Of a DNA stretch of 32,005 nucleotides, positions 17,746 through 28,802 are shown piece after piece. Position numbers and translations under genes: made by a program. Location of the stretch: positions 1-32,005 of the forward strand of contig JANXRM010000489.1 in assembly GCA_025353015.1 (NCBI GenBank), given 5' to 3'. A model generated the notes under the pieces. It was not told the DNA's origin, ran no database searches, and saw only the letters and a list, made by a program, of their open reading frames with translations. The number at the start of each line of letters is the position of its first letter. The first letter of the stretch is position 1. The DNA comes from Hyphomicrobiales bacterium (GTDB taxonomy: Bacteria; Pseudomonadota; Alphaproteobacteria; Rhizobiales; Hyphomicrobiaceae).

Positions 17746-18006
17746 CGAACCGGAAATTGGTGTTTTGAATCAATCGCCTCGGCGTTGTGTTCGTGGCTCG
17801 TAACAGTGAGTAAGAAAGCGTGATTTGTGGTTACCGCAGTCATCGCGCTATCGTTAATGTACATCGGCGTTACCGAATCGCTTCGCCTGGACCAAAAAGA
17901 ACCAAGTCAGTGGTCCGCATAACAAAGAAGCGCGGGAATGTCAGGGGGACTCAGGCAATCGATTTGATTCGACCTGGGTCGTTTGGGGATTAGGGACGGC
18001 GCATCA

Positions 18007-18960
18007 ATGTCGAAGCGATTTATCGGCGCTCGCCAGACGACGCTTGCGCGTGAGATTGAGGTCACGGGGACCGGTGTTCATAGTGGAGCACCAGCGTCGG
18101 TGGTCCTTCAGCCAGCTCCCGCGGATACCGGGTTGAAGTTCCTGGTTACGAAACGCGGCAAAGTTGTGGCTCAAATTCCCGCCGACGTTTCGGCGGTGAA
18201 GAACCTGACGCTCTGCACCGTTATCGGTGATGACCGAGGGGTTACAGTCGGTACTGTCGAGCACCTCCTGTCGGCTTTGCGTGGGCTCACCGTCGACAAT
18301 TGCTTCATCGAAATCGATAGCCGCGAAGTCCCGATTATGGATGGCAGCGCATCCGCGTTTGTCCGCGCCATCGACGAAGCAGGCATCCGCGAACTGGCGG
18401 TGCCGCGGAAGTTCATCAAGGTCTTGAAGCCCGTCCGGGTCGAAGACGGTAATGCCTGGGGTGAGTTGCTCCCCCATTCCGGATTTCATCTCGATGTCGA
18501 AATTGATTTTTCAAGCGCCATCATCGGTCGCCAGCGGATGGCAGTAGACCTGAACCCAGGGATCTATCGCAACGAGATTTCCCGCGCCCGAACCTTCGGT
18601 TTTATGCGTGACGTGGAAACGCTTTGGAAATCTGGTCTGGCGCTTGGTGCTTCCCTCGACAATACCGTCGCTATTGGCGATGAGCGAATCATGAACCCTG
18701 AGGGGCTCCGCTACCCACAAGAATTCGTTCGCCACAAAATGCTTGATGCGATTGGTGATTTGGCCTTGGCAGGCGCACCGTTGCTTGGCGCCTACCGTTC
18801 GGTTCGCGGCGGTCATCGCATGAATGCCCGCGTTCTGCAGGCACTTCTCGCCGACAATGAGAATTGGACTTTCGTCGAGGCGCCGAGACAGCGCGACGGC
18901 CTTCCCGTCGAGGTTGCATTCGGCATGCCAACGCTTAGCTACGCATCAGAGCGTCCCTGA
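18007..18960 (+). CDS. lpxC: UDP-3-O-acyl-N-acetylglucosamine deacetylase
   Basis: ATG 18007: MSKRFIGARQTTLAREIEVTGTGVHSG; TVEHLLSALRGL, EVPIMDGSA, RHKMLDAIGDLALAGAPLLG. Confidence 0.97.
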   Translation: MSKRFIGARQTTLAREIEVTGTGVHSGAPASVVLQPAPADTGLKFLVTKRGKVVAQIPADVSAVKNLTLCTVIGDDRGVTVGTVEHLLSALRGLTVDNCFIEIDSREVPIMDGSASAFVRAIDEAGIRELAVPRKFIKVLKPVRVEDGNAWGELLPHSGFHLDVEIDFSSAIIGRQRMAVDLNPGIYRNEISRARTFGFMRDVETLWKSGLALGASLDNTVAIGDERIMNPEGLRYPQEFVRHKMLDAIGDLALAGAPLLGAYRSVRGGHRMNARVLQALLADNENWTFVEAPRQRDGLPVEVAFGMPTLSYASERP

Positions 18961-19419
18961 CGCCGGTGTGCGATCGAAGTCACGCGTATTCAGGTTCAGG
19001 CTTGCCATAGCAAAGGGCAACACACTTGAAGCAGGTATGTGTGAAAAGTCATTAAGCGCTTTGTGACTGTCGGTGGCAACGACCTACGGTAGCTCAGGGC
19101 AGGTCTGCGGCTTGGCGTTTCAGGACGTATGGCGCTTAAAAAGGCACGGTCTTTTGAGCGATCGCCACGCGAACGTACGGCACAAAACACCGATACGACA
19201 TGATGCACAGCCGTATTGGGAAAAAGCGTTGAAAGAGCGCGCGATCGTGCTACATCTTGTTCGTGCTATGGTTAGGGAATGTCGTCGTTTTTTCGAATTT
19301 GGCGCCTCAGTTGACGAAGGCGGAATTTTCTGGAAAATCGCGACCGGCAATACGAACAACGGACTAGCCGAACAACGGAGAAGCGGCCGGAAGAGCTGGC
19401 TCCAGGCAGGGATAGACGG

Positions 19420-20403
19420 ATGTCTTTTCGCAAAATGATGCAACGGCACAGGGGCGCAATCGTAGCCACCATGTTGGCGTTTGCGTGCTCTGCTCTGGCT
19501 GGTTGCGCATCTCAGGATGCGGCTCGCGCGCTCAATCCTGACCCGCCGGCCAAGATGTACGCGGACGCGAACTTGCTGCTCCAAAAAGGCCGTTTCGATG
19601 AGGCCGGTAAGAAATTCGAGGATCTCGATCGCGATCACCCCTACGCTGCAGAATCCCGGCGCGGCATGGTGATGGCTGCCTATTCTTACTACAAAGGCGA
19701 GAAATACCCTGAGGCGATTGCTGCGGCTCGCCGCTATACCACGCTTCATCCAGGCACCAAGGATGCAGCGCTCGCCCATCACGTAATCGCCTCGTCCTAT
19801 TTCGCTGAGATCAAGGATCCAGGCCACGACCAGACAGCCGCGCGCCGGGCGTTGACGGAGCTGAAAATCCTGGCGACCCGCTATCCCGAAAGCATCTACG
19901 CCCGGCAGGCGGAAAACCGCATGCGTATCTGCGAGGACAACATCGCAGCGTCGGAAATGACCGTCGGCCGCTATTATCTAAAGACTGGAAATTACGTCGC
20001 GGCGATCAACCGCTTCAAAGTGGTCGTGTCGGATTACCAGACGACGCCCCATGTCGAAGAAGCGTTGATGCGCCTGACAGAAGCCTACGTCTCGCTCGGC
20101 GTCGTCGAGGAAGCGCAAACGGCAGCGGCGGTTCTTGGTCACAACTATCCGTCGTCGAAGTGGTACCAGAGCGCCTACGCAACGCTCCAGGGCCAAGGCT
20201 TGAAACCGGCCGTCAATTCCGGTAGCTGGATCAGCCAGCAGATGAAGAAGCTCATTCCGGGGCCGGCACCGAAGGTTCCAGCGCAGGAGCAGACGCTGCC
20301 GCCGGAAATAGAGAACCCGCCGGCGCGTGTTCCCTCGCCTGATACGCCGACCGCAAGCACCAAGGTACCTGGAAAACAAATGGGCCTGACCACCGTCAAT
20401 TGA
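19420..20403 (+). CDS. bamD: Outer membrane assembly lipoprotein BamD (ComL/YfiO)
   Basis: Lipobox LAGCAS; TPR repeats with ADANLLLQKGRFDEAGKKFEDLDRDHPYAAESRRGMVMAAYSYYKGEKYPEAIAAARRYTTLHPG; follows lpxC as in other alphaproteobacteria. Confidence 0.95.
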   Translation: MSFRKMMQRHRGAIVATMLAFACSALAGCASQDAARALNPDPPAKMYADANLLLQKGRFDEAGKKFEDLDRDHPYAAESRRGMVMAAYSYYKGEKYPEAIAAARRYTTLHPGTKDAALAHHVIASSYFAEIKDPGHDQTAARRALTELKILATRYPESIYARQAENRMRICEDNIAASEMTVGRYYLKTGNYVAAINRFKVVVSDYQTTPHVEEALMRLTEAYVSLGVVEEAQTAAAVLGHNYPSSKWYQSAYATLQGQGLKPAVNSGSWISQQMKKLIPGPAPKVPAQEQTLPPEIENPPARVPSPDTPTASTKVPGKQMGLTTVN

Positions 20404-20460
20404 CGCCTGCAGGTTTTCGGTCGCGGCATTCCATGATCGGGGGTGCCTAGTGCCAATCAA

Positions 20461-20487
20461 AAAGAAGCGCCCACGCGGCGCTTCTTT
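20461..20487 (+). terminator. Intrinsic-type terminator hairpin between bamD and ligA
   Basis: AAAGAAGCGCC-CACGC-GGCGCTTCTTT, perfect 11-bp stem with A/T ends. Confidence 0.75.
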
Positions 20488-20501
20488 GCGTTTAGACTTA
20501 G

Positions 20502-22988
<2,487 letters not shown>

Positions 22989-23164
22989 GCAATTCCGATG
23001 ACTTCGCACGGTCACTGGCGCGGATTGAGGCGACAAGTAGGCACTTTTTAAGCTTCTCGCGGCACACTGCGCCGAACCACACATTCGTCGCAAAACGTCA
23101 CTAGGCGAGAATGCGCGGATGATCGTTCTGTCGTGTCAGTCCTGTTGTGTATGAAAGCAGCGTC

Positions 23165-24025
23165 ATGGCTTTGGTGCCGGTCTCGTTCAAGTCGTGCTTG
23201 ATTTCAGCTCTCGCAGCGTTCCCGCTGGTGTCCAGTGTGGTCGGCGGCATGGCCTCCAAGGCGCAGGCGGCGGAACCGTGGCCCGCCGAAGTACAAGCCA
23301 TCTACCGCGTCGAGTTCAACGGCTTCGATGTCGGCAGTTTTGAATTCAATTCAAATGTGGCTGGTCCGAATTACACGCTGACTGGTGACGCCCAGCTTTC
23401 GGCGCTGCTCGGCGCCTTCCGCTGGCAGGCTCGAACGCGCTCGGCCGGTATGATTGCCGCTGATGTGCCGAAGCCAGCCGGCTACACTTTCGATTTCGCC
23501 GGTACCGGCAAAAGCGGCACTGTGAAAATGGGTTTCAACGGCGACGGCATCACGAGCCTCTCGCACGTACCGCCGAGCAGCCCGGCTGCCGGCACGGTTG
23601 CCGTGCGTGACCAGCATCTGAGGGGCGTTCTCGACCCGTTGAGTGCCGTCATGGCGCTCTCGCGCAGTGAGGGTGCCAATCCCTGCGCTCGCCGCCTGTC
23701 GATTTTCGACGGCAAGCAGCGCTTCGATCTGGCGTTGTCTTTCAAGCGCCAGGAACGGATCGCCGAGACGCGGCCAACCGGCCAGCCGAGTGTCGCCTAC
23801 GTCTGCAAGGTTCACTACGTACCGATCGCCGGCCATCGAGCGACCGAAGAGACGCGCGCCATGGCGATGTCAGACAACATCGAGATTTCGCTGCGGCCGG
23901 TCCCGAGCGCCAACCTCTTTATCCCACATGAGATCAACATACCGACCGGCGCCGGGACCGCACGCCTGATCGCCCAATCGGTTCGGATCACCACACGCGG
24001 CGAGCAGATCGCGCTCGGCCATTGA
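23165..24025 (+). CDS. DUF3108-like exported protein
   Basis: ATG 23165; signal-peptide-like N-terminus; EVQAIYRVEFNGFDVGSFEFNSNVAGPNYTLTGDAQLSALLGAFRWQARTRSAG, resembling alphaproteobacterial DUF3108 proteins (family assigned from memory). Confidence 0.75.
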   Translation: MALVPVSFKSCLISALAAFPLVSSVVGGMASKAQAAEPWPAEVQAIYRVEFNGFDVGSFEFNSNVAGPNYTLTGDAQLSALLGAFRWQARTRSAGMIAADVPKPAGYTFDFAGTGKSGTVKMGFNGDGITSLSHVPPSSPAAGTVAVRDQHLRGVLDPLSAVMALSRSEGANPCARRLSIFDGKQRFDLALSFKRQERIAETRPTGQPSVAYVCKVHYVPIAGHRATEETRAMAMSDNIEISLRPVPSANLFIPHEINIPTGAGTARLIAQSVRITTRGEQIALGH

Positions 24026-24060
24026 GGCCGAACGCGATTGTACCGTTTCGAGACGATTGA

Positions 24061-24903
24061 TTACGCAAGGGCGCAGCCTTCAATCGTAATGCGGTGCATC
24101 AATCGGCGCTCGCCATGGTAGTCGTTGGTGGCATAGTGCCACGTGGCGCGGTTGTCCCAAAACGCCATCGAGCCAACATGCCATTGGAAGCGATATTGAA
24201 ATTCCGGCCGCTTCGCGTGGGCATAGAGCATATCGAGAAACGGTTTGCTCTCGTCCACCGTCCAACCCTCGATTTGTGTCGTGAAACCGGCGTTGACGTA
24301 AAGCGTTTTGCGCCCGGTCTCGGGATGCCGGATGACGACCGGGTGCACGGCGTCCTGTGTCGCCAGCTCCGGGTTGACGATCCGTCCAGCCCGGTCGGCC
24401 GCCGATGGCGACTTGGTGCCGAAAACGTGGCGGCTGGAGTGAACGGCGCGCAATGTTTCGAGCGTTGCCTTCAATCCCGGCGACAGCGCATCGTAGGCAA
24501 GTGCCATGCTTGCAAATAATGTATCGCCGCCGCGTGGTGGCACCTCCCGCGCCAGCAACACTGACCCCAGGGCCGGGATCTGGTCGTAGCTGTGGTCGGT
24601 ATGCCAACCACCGCCAATATTGGTTTTCTGCTCCGGCTCTTTCCGCACTTCCGCGATTTCAGGATAGCCAGGGGCGGCTTTGAAAAACCGATTGACGTTG
24701 ATCGGACCGAAGCGTTCCGCGAAGGCGATGTGCTGTTCCGGCGATAGCTTTTGCTCGCGAATGAAAATTACACCGTGCTCGTTGAGAGCCGCGCGAATTG
24801 CGTCGACTGCGCCAGCGTCGAGCGGCCGGGCGAGATCGACACCTGATATCATGGCACCAACGGCACCCGAGGTCGGTGTTACCTCTATGTGAGAATTGCG
24901 CAT
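24061..24903 (-). CDS. TauD/TfdA family Fe(II)/2-oxoglutarate-dependent dioxygenase
   Basis: ATG 24903: MRNSHIEVTPTSGAVGAMISGVDLARPLD; WHTDHSYDQIPALGSVLLAREVPPRGGDTLFASM (HxD), distal WDNRATWHYATNDYHGERRLMHR. Confidence 0.94.
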   Translation of the reverse strand: MRNSHIEVTPTSGAVGAMISGVDLARPLDAGAVDAIRAALNEHGVIFIREQKLSPEQHIAFAERFGPINVNRFFKAAPGYPEIAEVRKEPEQKTNIGGGWHTDHSYDQIPALGSVLLAREVPPRGGDTLFASMALAYDALSPGLKATLETLRAVHSSRHVFGTKSPSAADRAGRIVNPELATQDAVHPVVIRHPETGRKTLYVNAGFTTQIEGWTVDESKPFLDMLYAHAKRPEFQYRFQWHVGSMAFWDNRATWHYATNDYHGERRLMHRITIEGCALA

Positions 24904-24946
24904 GCGTCGCCTCCGATTGCTGCCGTTCAATGACGAATGTTGTTCG

Positions 24947-25747
24947 CTATTTTTTGCCCATGCTGGTCACCGCGCCGCCGGTTGCCGTGCGGCCGCCATC
25001 GATCACATATTGCGCGCCAGTGATGCCGGATGCGTAGTCGGAGCACAGGAACATCACGGTATTGGCGATCTCGTCGGGCGTGCAGAAGCGGCCGAGCGGG
25101 ATGGCGGCTGCATAACGCTTGGCGACGGCTGCCGCTTCGGCTGGATCGATTTGTGCCGTCACCGAATGGATCATGCGCGTATCGACAGGGCCGGGACACA
25201 CCGCGTTGATGCGGATGCCGTGCGGCGCGACTTCGCCTGACACCGTTTTCGTGATGCCGATCACCGCGTGCTTTGAAGCAACGTAGGGCGCCATGTTCGG
25301 CGAGCCGACCAACCCCGCGATCGACGCCGTATTGACGATAGCGCCGGATTTCTGCCGGATCATATGCGGGATGACGTGCTTCAGCCCGAGGAAAACGCCT
25401 TTGACGTTGACGGCCATGAGCTGGTCGAATTCGGCTTCGTCGTACTCGTGCAGCGGCTTTACTTTGCCTTCGACGCCGGCGTTATTGTAGAAACAATCGA
25501 TGCGCCCAAATTTGTCGATGGCGGCTTTCACGTAGGCGGCGACGTCGGCATTTTTGGTGACATCGGCGGTGACGGCCAGGGCTTTGCCGCCCTTCTGTTC
25601 GATTGCGCCAGCCGCGGCCCTGGCGCCGGCCGCGTCACGATCGACCAGCACGACCGAGGCGCCGTGCGCAGCAAAGCCGAGGGCTGCGGCGCGGCCGATA
25701 CCATTGCCCGCGCCGGTGATGACGGCAACCTTGCCCTTGAAGTCCAT
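24947..25747 (-). CDS. SDR family oxidoreductase
   Basis: ATG 25747: MDFKGKVAVITGAGNGIGRAAALGFAAHGASVVLVDRD; NNAGVEG, YVASKHAVIG, FLCSDYASGITGAQYVIDGG. Confidence 0.95.
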   Translation of the reverse strand: MDFKGKVAVITGAGNGIGRAAALGFAAHGASVVLVDRDAAGARAAAGAIEQKGGKALAVTADVTKNADVAAYVKAAIDKFGRIDCFYNNAGVEGKVKPLHEYDEAEFDQLMAVNVKGVFLGLKHVIPHMIRQKSGAIVNTASIAGLVGSPNMAPYVASKHAVIGITKTVSGEVAPHGIRINAVCPGPVDTRMIHSVTAQIDPAEAAAVAKRYAAAIPLGRFCTPDEIANTVMFLCSDYASGITGAQYVIDGGRTATGGAVTSMGKK

Positions 25748-25868
25748 GGCGTTCCTCCTGATTGTTTGTGTGTGTTGCCCCCAGCATGCGACAGGCGGCC
25801 GGGACCGACAAGCAGGAATGGAGTTTAGAGGCGACTCGATTGGATGTGGTGGAAAAGTCACCAAAACT

Positions 25869-25910
25869 CGTAGGGCGCAATACGCCCAAAGAGGGGTATA
25901 GCGCCCTACG
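25869..25910. repeat. REP-like long imperfect palindrome (GTAG...CTAC)
   Basis: CGTAGGGCGC-AATACGCCCAAAGAGGGGTATA-GCGCCCTACG; 10-bp perfect outer stem, 4 inner bp, 2 more bp, with two mismatches; intergenic. Confidence 0.65.
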
Positions 25911-25950
25911 AACTGCGGACTCCGCGCGGCCATGATGCTGACGGGTGAAT

Positions 25951-27135
25951 TTACCGCACGATCTTCGCCGCCTTCAGGCCCGCGATCGCCGTCGCATCCA
26001 TTCCGATTTCGGCTAGCACTTCGGCGGTGTGGGCGCCAAGCTCTGGCGCCGGGTAGCGCACGATACAGGGCGTGTTGGAAAGCTTCACCGGGAAGCCGGT
26101 CATCCGCACGGCGCCCTGCTGCGGGTGCTCGATATCGATCACCATCTCCTGCGCCTTGATCTGCGGATCGTCGAAGAGTTCCGGAATCGAGAACACCTTG
26201 CCCGCGGGAATGCCCGCGGCGTTGAGCTTCTCGATCCAGTAGTCCTGTGTATTGGATTTCAAACGCGCGTCGACCAGCGCATTCAGCTCGGCGCGTTTTG
26301 TCCGCCGCTGTTCCGTCGTCTGGTACTCAGGATTGGCAGGCACGTCGGGCGCGCCGATGACCGTGAACAATTTCTGCATGATCTCGGAGGTCGCAGGCGC
26401 CACGGCAATATCGCCGTTGCTGGTCTTGAAGAGGCCGTAGGGCGATGCGATCGGGTGGTCGTTGCCGGTGCGGTCTGGCGCTTTGCCGGTCGAGAAATAT
26501 TCCGACGCGAGATAGGCGAGCATGCTCACCATGCCGTTGACCATCGCCGCTTCGACGTGCTGGCCGCGCCCGGTCTGATCGCGCGCTCGCAAGGCATTGA
26601 CGATGCCGAACGCGCAATATAGCCCGGCGACCAGATCCGTGATCGGCGGGCCGGCCCGCATCGGTGCGCCGCTGGGCTCGCCTGTCGTCGCCATGAAGCC
26701 GCTCATGGCCTGGGCGATAAAATCGAACGCGGGCCGGTCGGCATAGGGGCCCGTCGAGCCGTAGCCGTTGATGGTGCCGACGATGAGCCGCGGGTTGAGC
26801 GCGTCGAGCCGCGCTTGATCAAAGCCCATTTCCGCCAGCACGCCCGGCCGGAAATTCTCCACCAGCACATCGGCGCCAGTAATCAGTTTGGCCAAGACGT
26901 CCTTGCCCTCGGGCTTGCGCAGGTCGATGACCACGGAGCGCTTGTTGCGATTGAACGCGGCGAAATACCAGCTCATGCCGCGCGACGTATCACCCTGGGC
27001 GCGAACGGTATCGCCTTGGCCCGTCTCGATCTTGACGACGTCGGCGCCCATGTCAGCCAGCAGCATCGTGCAGAAGGGGCCGGAGAGCACGCGCGTCAGA
27101 TCGACCACGCGAATGCCTGTTAGTGGTTGGGTCAT
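25951..27135 (-). CDS. CaiB/BaiF (family III) CoA-transferase
   Basis: ATG 27135: MTQPLTGIRVVDLTRVLSGPFCTMLLADMGADVVKIETGQGDTVR; VENFRPGVLAEMGFDQARLDALNPRLIVGTINGYGSTGPYADRPAFDFIAQAMSG. Confidence 0.95.
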   Translation of the reverse strand: MTQPLTGIRVVDLTRVLSGPFCTMLLADMGADVVKIETGQGDTVRAQGDTSRGMSWYFAAFNRNKRSVVIDLRKPEGKDVLAKLITGADVLVENFRPGVLAEMGFDQARLDALNPRLIVGTINGYGSTGPYADRPAFDFIAQAMSGFMATTGEPSGAPMRAGPPITDLVAGLYCAFGIVNALRARDQTGRGQHVEAAMVNGMVSMLAYLASEYFSTGKAPDRTGNDHPIASPYGLFKTSNGDIAVAPATSEIMQKLFTVIGAPDVPANPEYQTTEQRRTKRAELNALVDARLKSNTQDYWIEKLNAAGIPAGKVFSIPELFDDPQIKAQEMVIDIEHPQQGAVRMTGFPVKLSNTPCIVRYPAPELGAHTAEVLAEIGMDATAIAGLKAAKIVR

Positions 27136-27298
27136 GCGAGTGTGCCTTGGTATGCCGGAGGGCTGGTTCATTGGCCTTGCTGATAGCAGCGGCGTCCGCG
27201 CGTGGCCAGTCTGCCGGGGTTGCCGCCGCCGCGGGTGGCTTGACGGTGACCGCTGCGGCATGGCTTAAGCGCTGAAGGCACCCAAGAAAGGATGCGGC

Positions 27299-28486
27299 AT
27301 GCGATCCGAGCCGTCCGCGAACCTCCCCGCAACACCCAAAGACATCCTGGGCAAGCTCGTGTCGTTCGATACGACCAGCTCCAAGACCAACCTGCCGATG
27401 GCCGAGTGGGTGCGGGACTTCTTGGCGGCGCACGGCATCGAGAGCCAGTTCGTGCGCGCCGACAACGGCATCCACACCAGCCTTTTCGCCACGCTCGGTC
27501 CTGCCTCTGGAACCCCAGGGACGGCCGGGATCGGGCTATCAGCCCATATGGACGTGGTGCCGACGACGGGCCAGCCGTGGGATACCGATCCCTATACGCT
27601 CGTCGAAAAGGACGGCCGCCTATACGGTCGCGGCACCTGCGACATGAAGGGTTACATCGCCTGCGTGCTGGCCCTGGTGCCCGAACTGAAGGCGCGTCCG
27701 CTCAAAACGCCCGTGCACATTGTGCTCTCCTATGACGAGGAAGTGGGCTGCACCGGCGTCAAGCCGATGATCGAGACGTTCGGCAAGACACTGCCGAAAC
27801 CGCGCCTCGTCTTCGTCGGCGAGCCGACCAACATGACCGTGGTCGACGCGCACAAGGGCGGCTACCGGTTTCGCACCGACGTGACGGGCAAGGACGCTCA
27901 TTCCGCCAAGCCGCACCTGGGCGTCGGCGCCATCAGGATCGCCGCCGAATTGATCGCCGAGCTTGGTCGAATCGAGGCGCGCCTGAAGGCCACGCACATC
28001 AATCCGCGCTTCGATCCGCCCTATGCGTCGATCACCGTCAGCGGGATCGAGGGCGGCATCGCGCACAACATCCTGCCACCGAAATGCGCGTTCACGTGGG
28101 GCGTGCGCGCCATGCCGGGAACCGACGCAATAGGTATCGCCCGCGAACTCCAGGCTTACGCCGAACGCACATTGCTGCCGGACATGCGCGCGGTTTCACC
28201 CGAGTGTGCCATCGAAACGACGACGCTCGGTGTTTTGCCGCCGTTTTTTTCCGGCGAAGGTTCGGAAGCCACGTCGCTCGCCTTGAAACTCGCAGGCCAG
28301 AACGAGACCTTCGCGGTGTCCTATGGCACGGAAGCCAGCCACTTCCAGGTCGCTGGTTGCTCGACGGTCGTGTGCGGCCCGGGCAGCATCGATCAGGCGC
28401 ACAAGCCGAACGAATTCGTCGAGACAGCCGAGCTGGATAAATGCATGGTGTTTCTGCGCAAGGTTGCGGACTGGGCGGCCGCCTGA
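27299..28486 (+). CDS. argE: Acetylornithine deacetylase / M20 family amidohydrolase (ArgE-like)
   Basis: LVSFDTTSSKTNLPMAEWVRDFL; LSAHMDVVPTTGQPWDTDPYTLVEKDGRLYGRGTCDMKGYIAC; LSYDEEVGCTGVKPMI; EPTNMTVVDAHKGGYRFRTDVTGKDAHSAKP. Confidence 0.92.
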   Translation: MRSEPSANLPATPKDILGKLVSFDTTSSKTNLPMAEWVRDFLAAHGIESQFVRADNGIHTSLFATLGPASGTPGTAGIGLSAHMDVVPTTGQPWDTDPYTLVEKDGRLYGRGTCDMKGYIACVLALVPELKARPLKTPVHIVLSYDEEVGCTGVKPMIETFGKTLPKPRLVFVGEPTNMTVVDAHKGGYRFRTDVTGKDAHSAKPHLGVGAIRIAAELIAELGRIEARLKATHINPRFDPPYASITVSGIEGGIAHNILPPKCAFTWGVRAMPGTDAIGIARELQAYAERTLLPDMRAVSPECAIETTTLGVLPPFFSGEGSEATSLALKLAGQNETFAVSYGTEASHFQVAGCSTVVCGPGSIDQAHKPNEFVETAELDKCMVFLRKVADWAAA

Positions 28487-28511
28487 GTGTGGATATCCCC
28501 GCGCGCCGAAT

Positions 28512-28733
28512 TTACTTCGGCAAAAGCGTGTCGGCGATGATGCGGATAATTTCAACGTAGCTCAGTAGCAGCCCGAAAACGATGAGGCCGAGCCCAACGC
28601 CAACCGGCAATAGCAGCCAGCTCCAGCCGCAGAAAACCATGAGCAGTGCGCCCAACGGCAAGAGCGCGGCAAGGCCGGCAGCCAGCGGTTTGCCATAAGC
28701 CAGGATGATGCTGACGACGGGGTAGTTTTCCAA
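28512..28733 (-). CDS. Small hypothetical membrane protein
   Basis: 73 aa with two hydrophobic stretches (PLAAGLAALLPLGALLMVFCGW, LLLPVGVGLGLIVFGLLLSYVEII); fits between argE and the FAD gene without overlap. Confidence 0.6.
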   Translation of the reverse strand: MENYPVVSIILAYGKPLAAGLAALLPLGALLMVFCGWSWLLLPVGVGLGLIVFGLLLSYVEIIRIIADTLLPK

Positions 28734-28802
28734 GGGCTCTCCTCTCCCGGTCGCAGCCAGATTGATTTGAGTATTTTCACGGTTTTGAAATCAGAAATTA
28801 GA

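Noticed and set aside
17889-17916. GGACCA-N16-TGGTCC inverted repeat upstream of lpxC
   Set aside because: Only 6-bp arms with a long spacer; insufficient to call a regulatory site.
19085-19110. tRNA-like GGTAGCTCAGGGCAGGTC string
   Set aside because: Resembles a D-arm only; no matching acceptor stem, anticodon arm or T-arm follows.
19073-19438. Plus-strand ORF of 121 aa between lpxC and bamD
   Set aside because: Overlaps the bamD start, no RBS or domain evidence; probably spurious.
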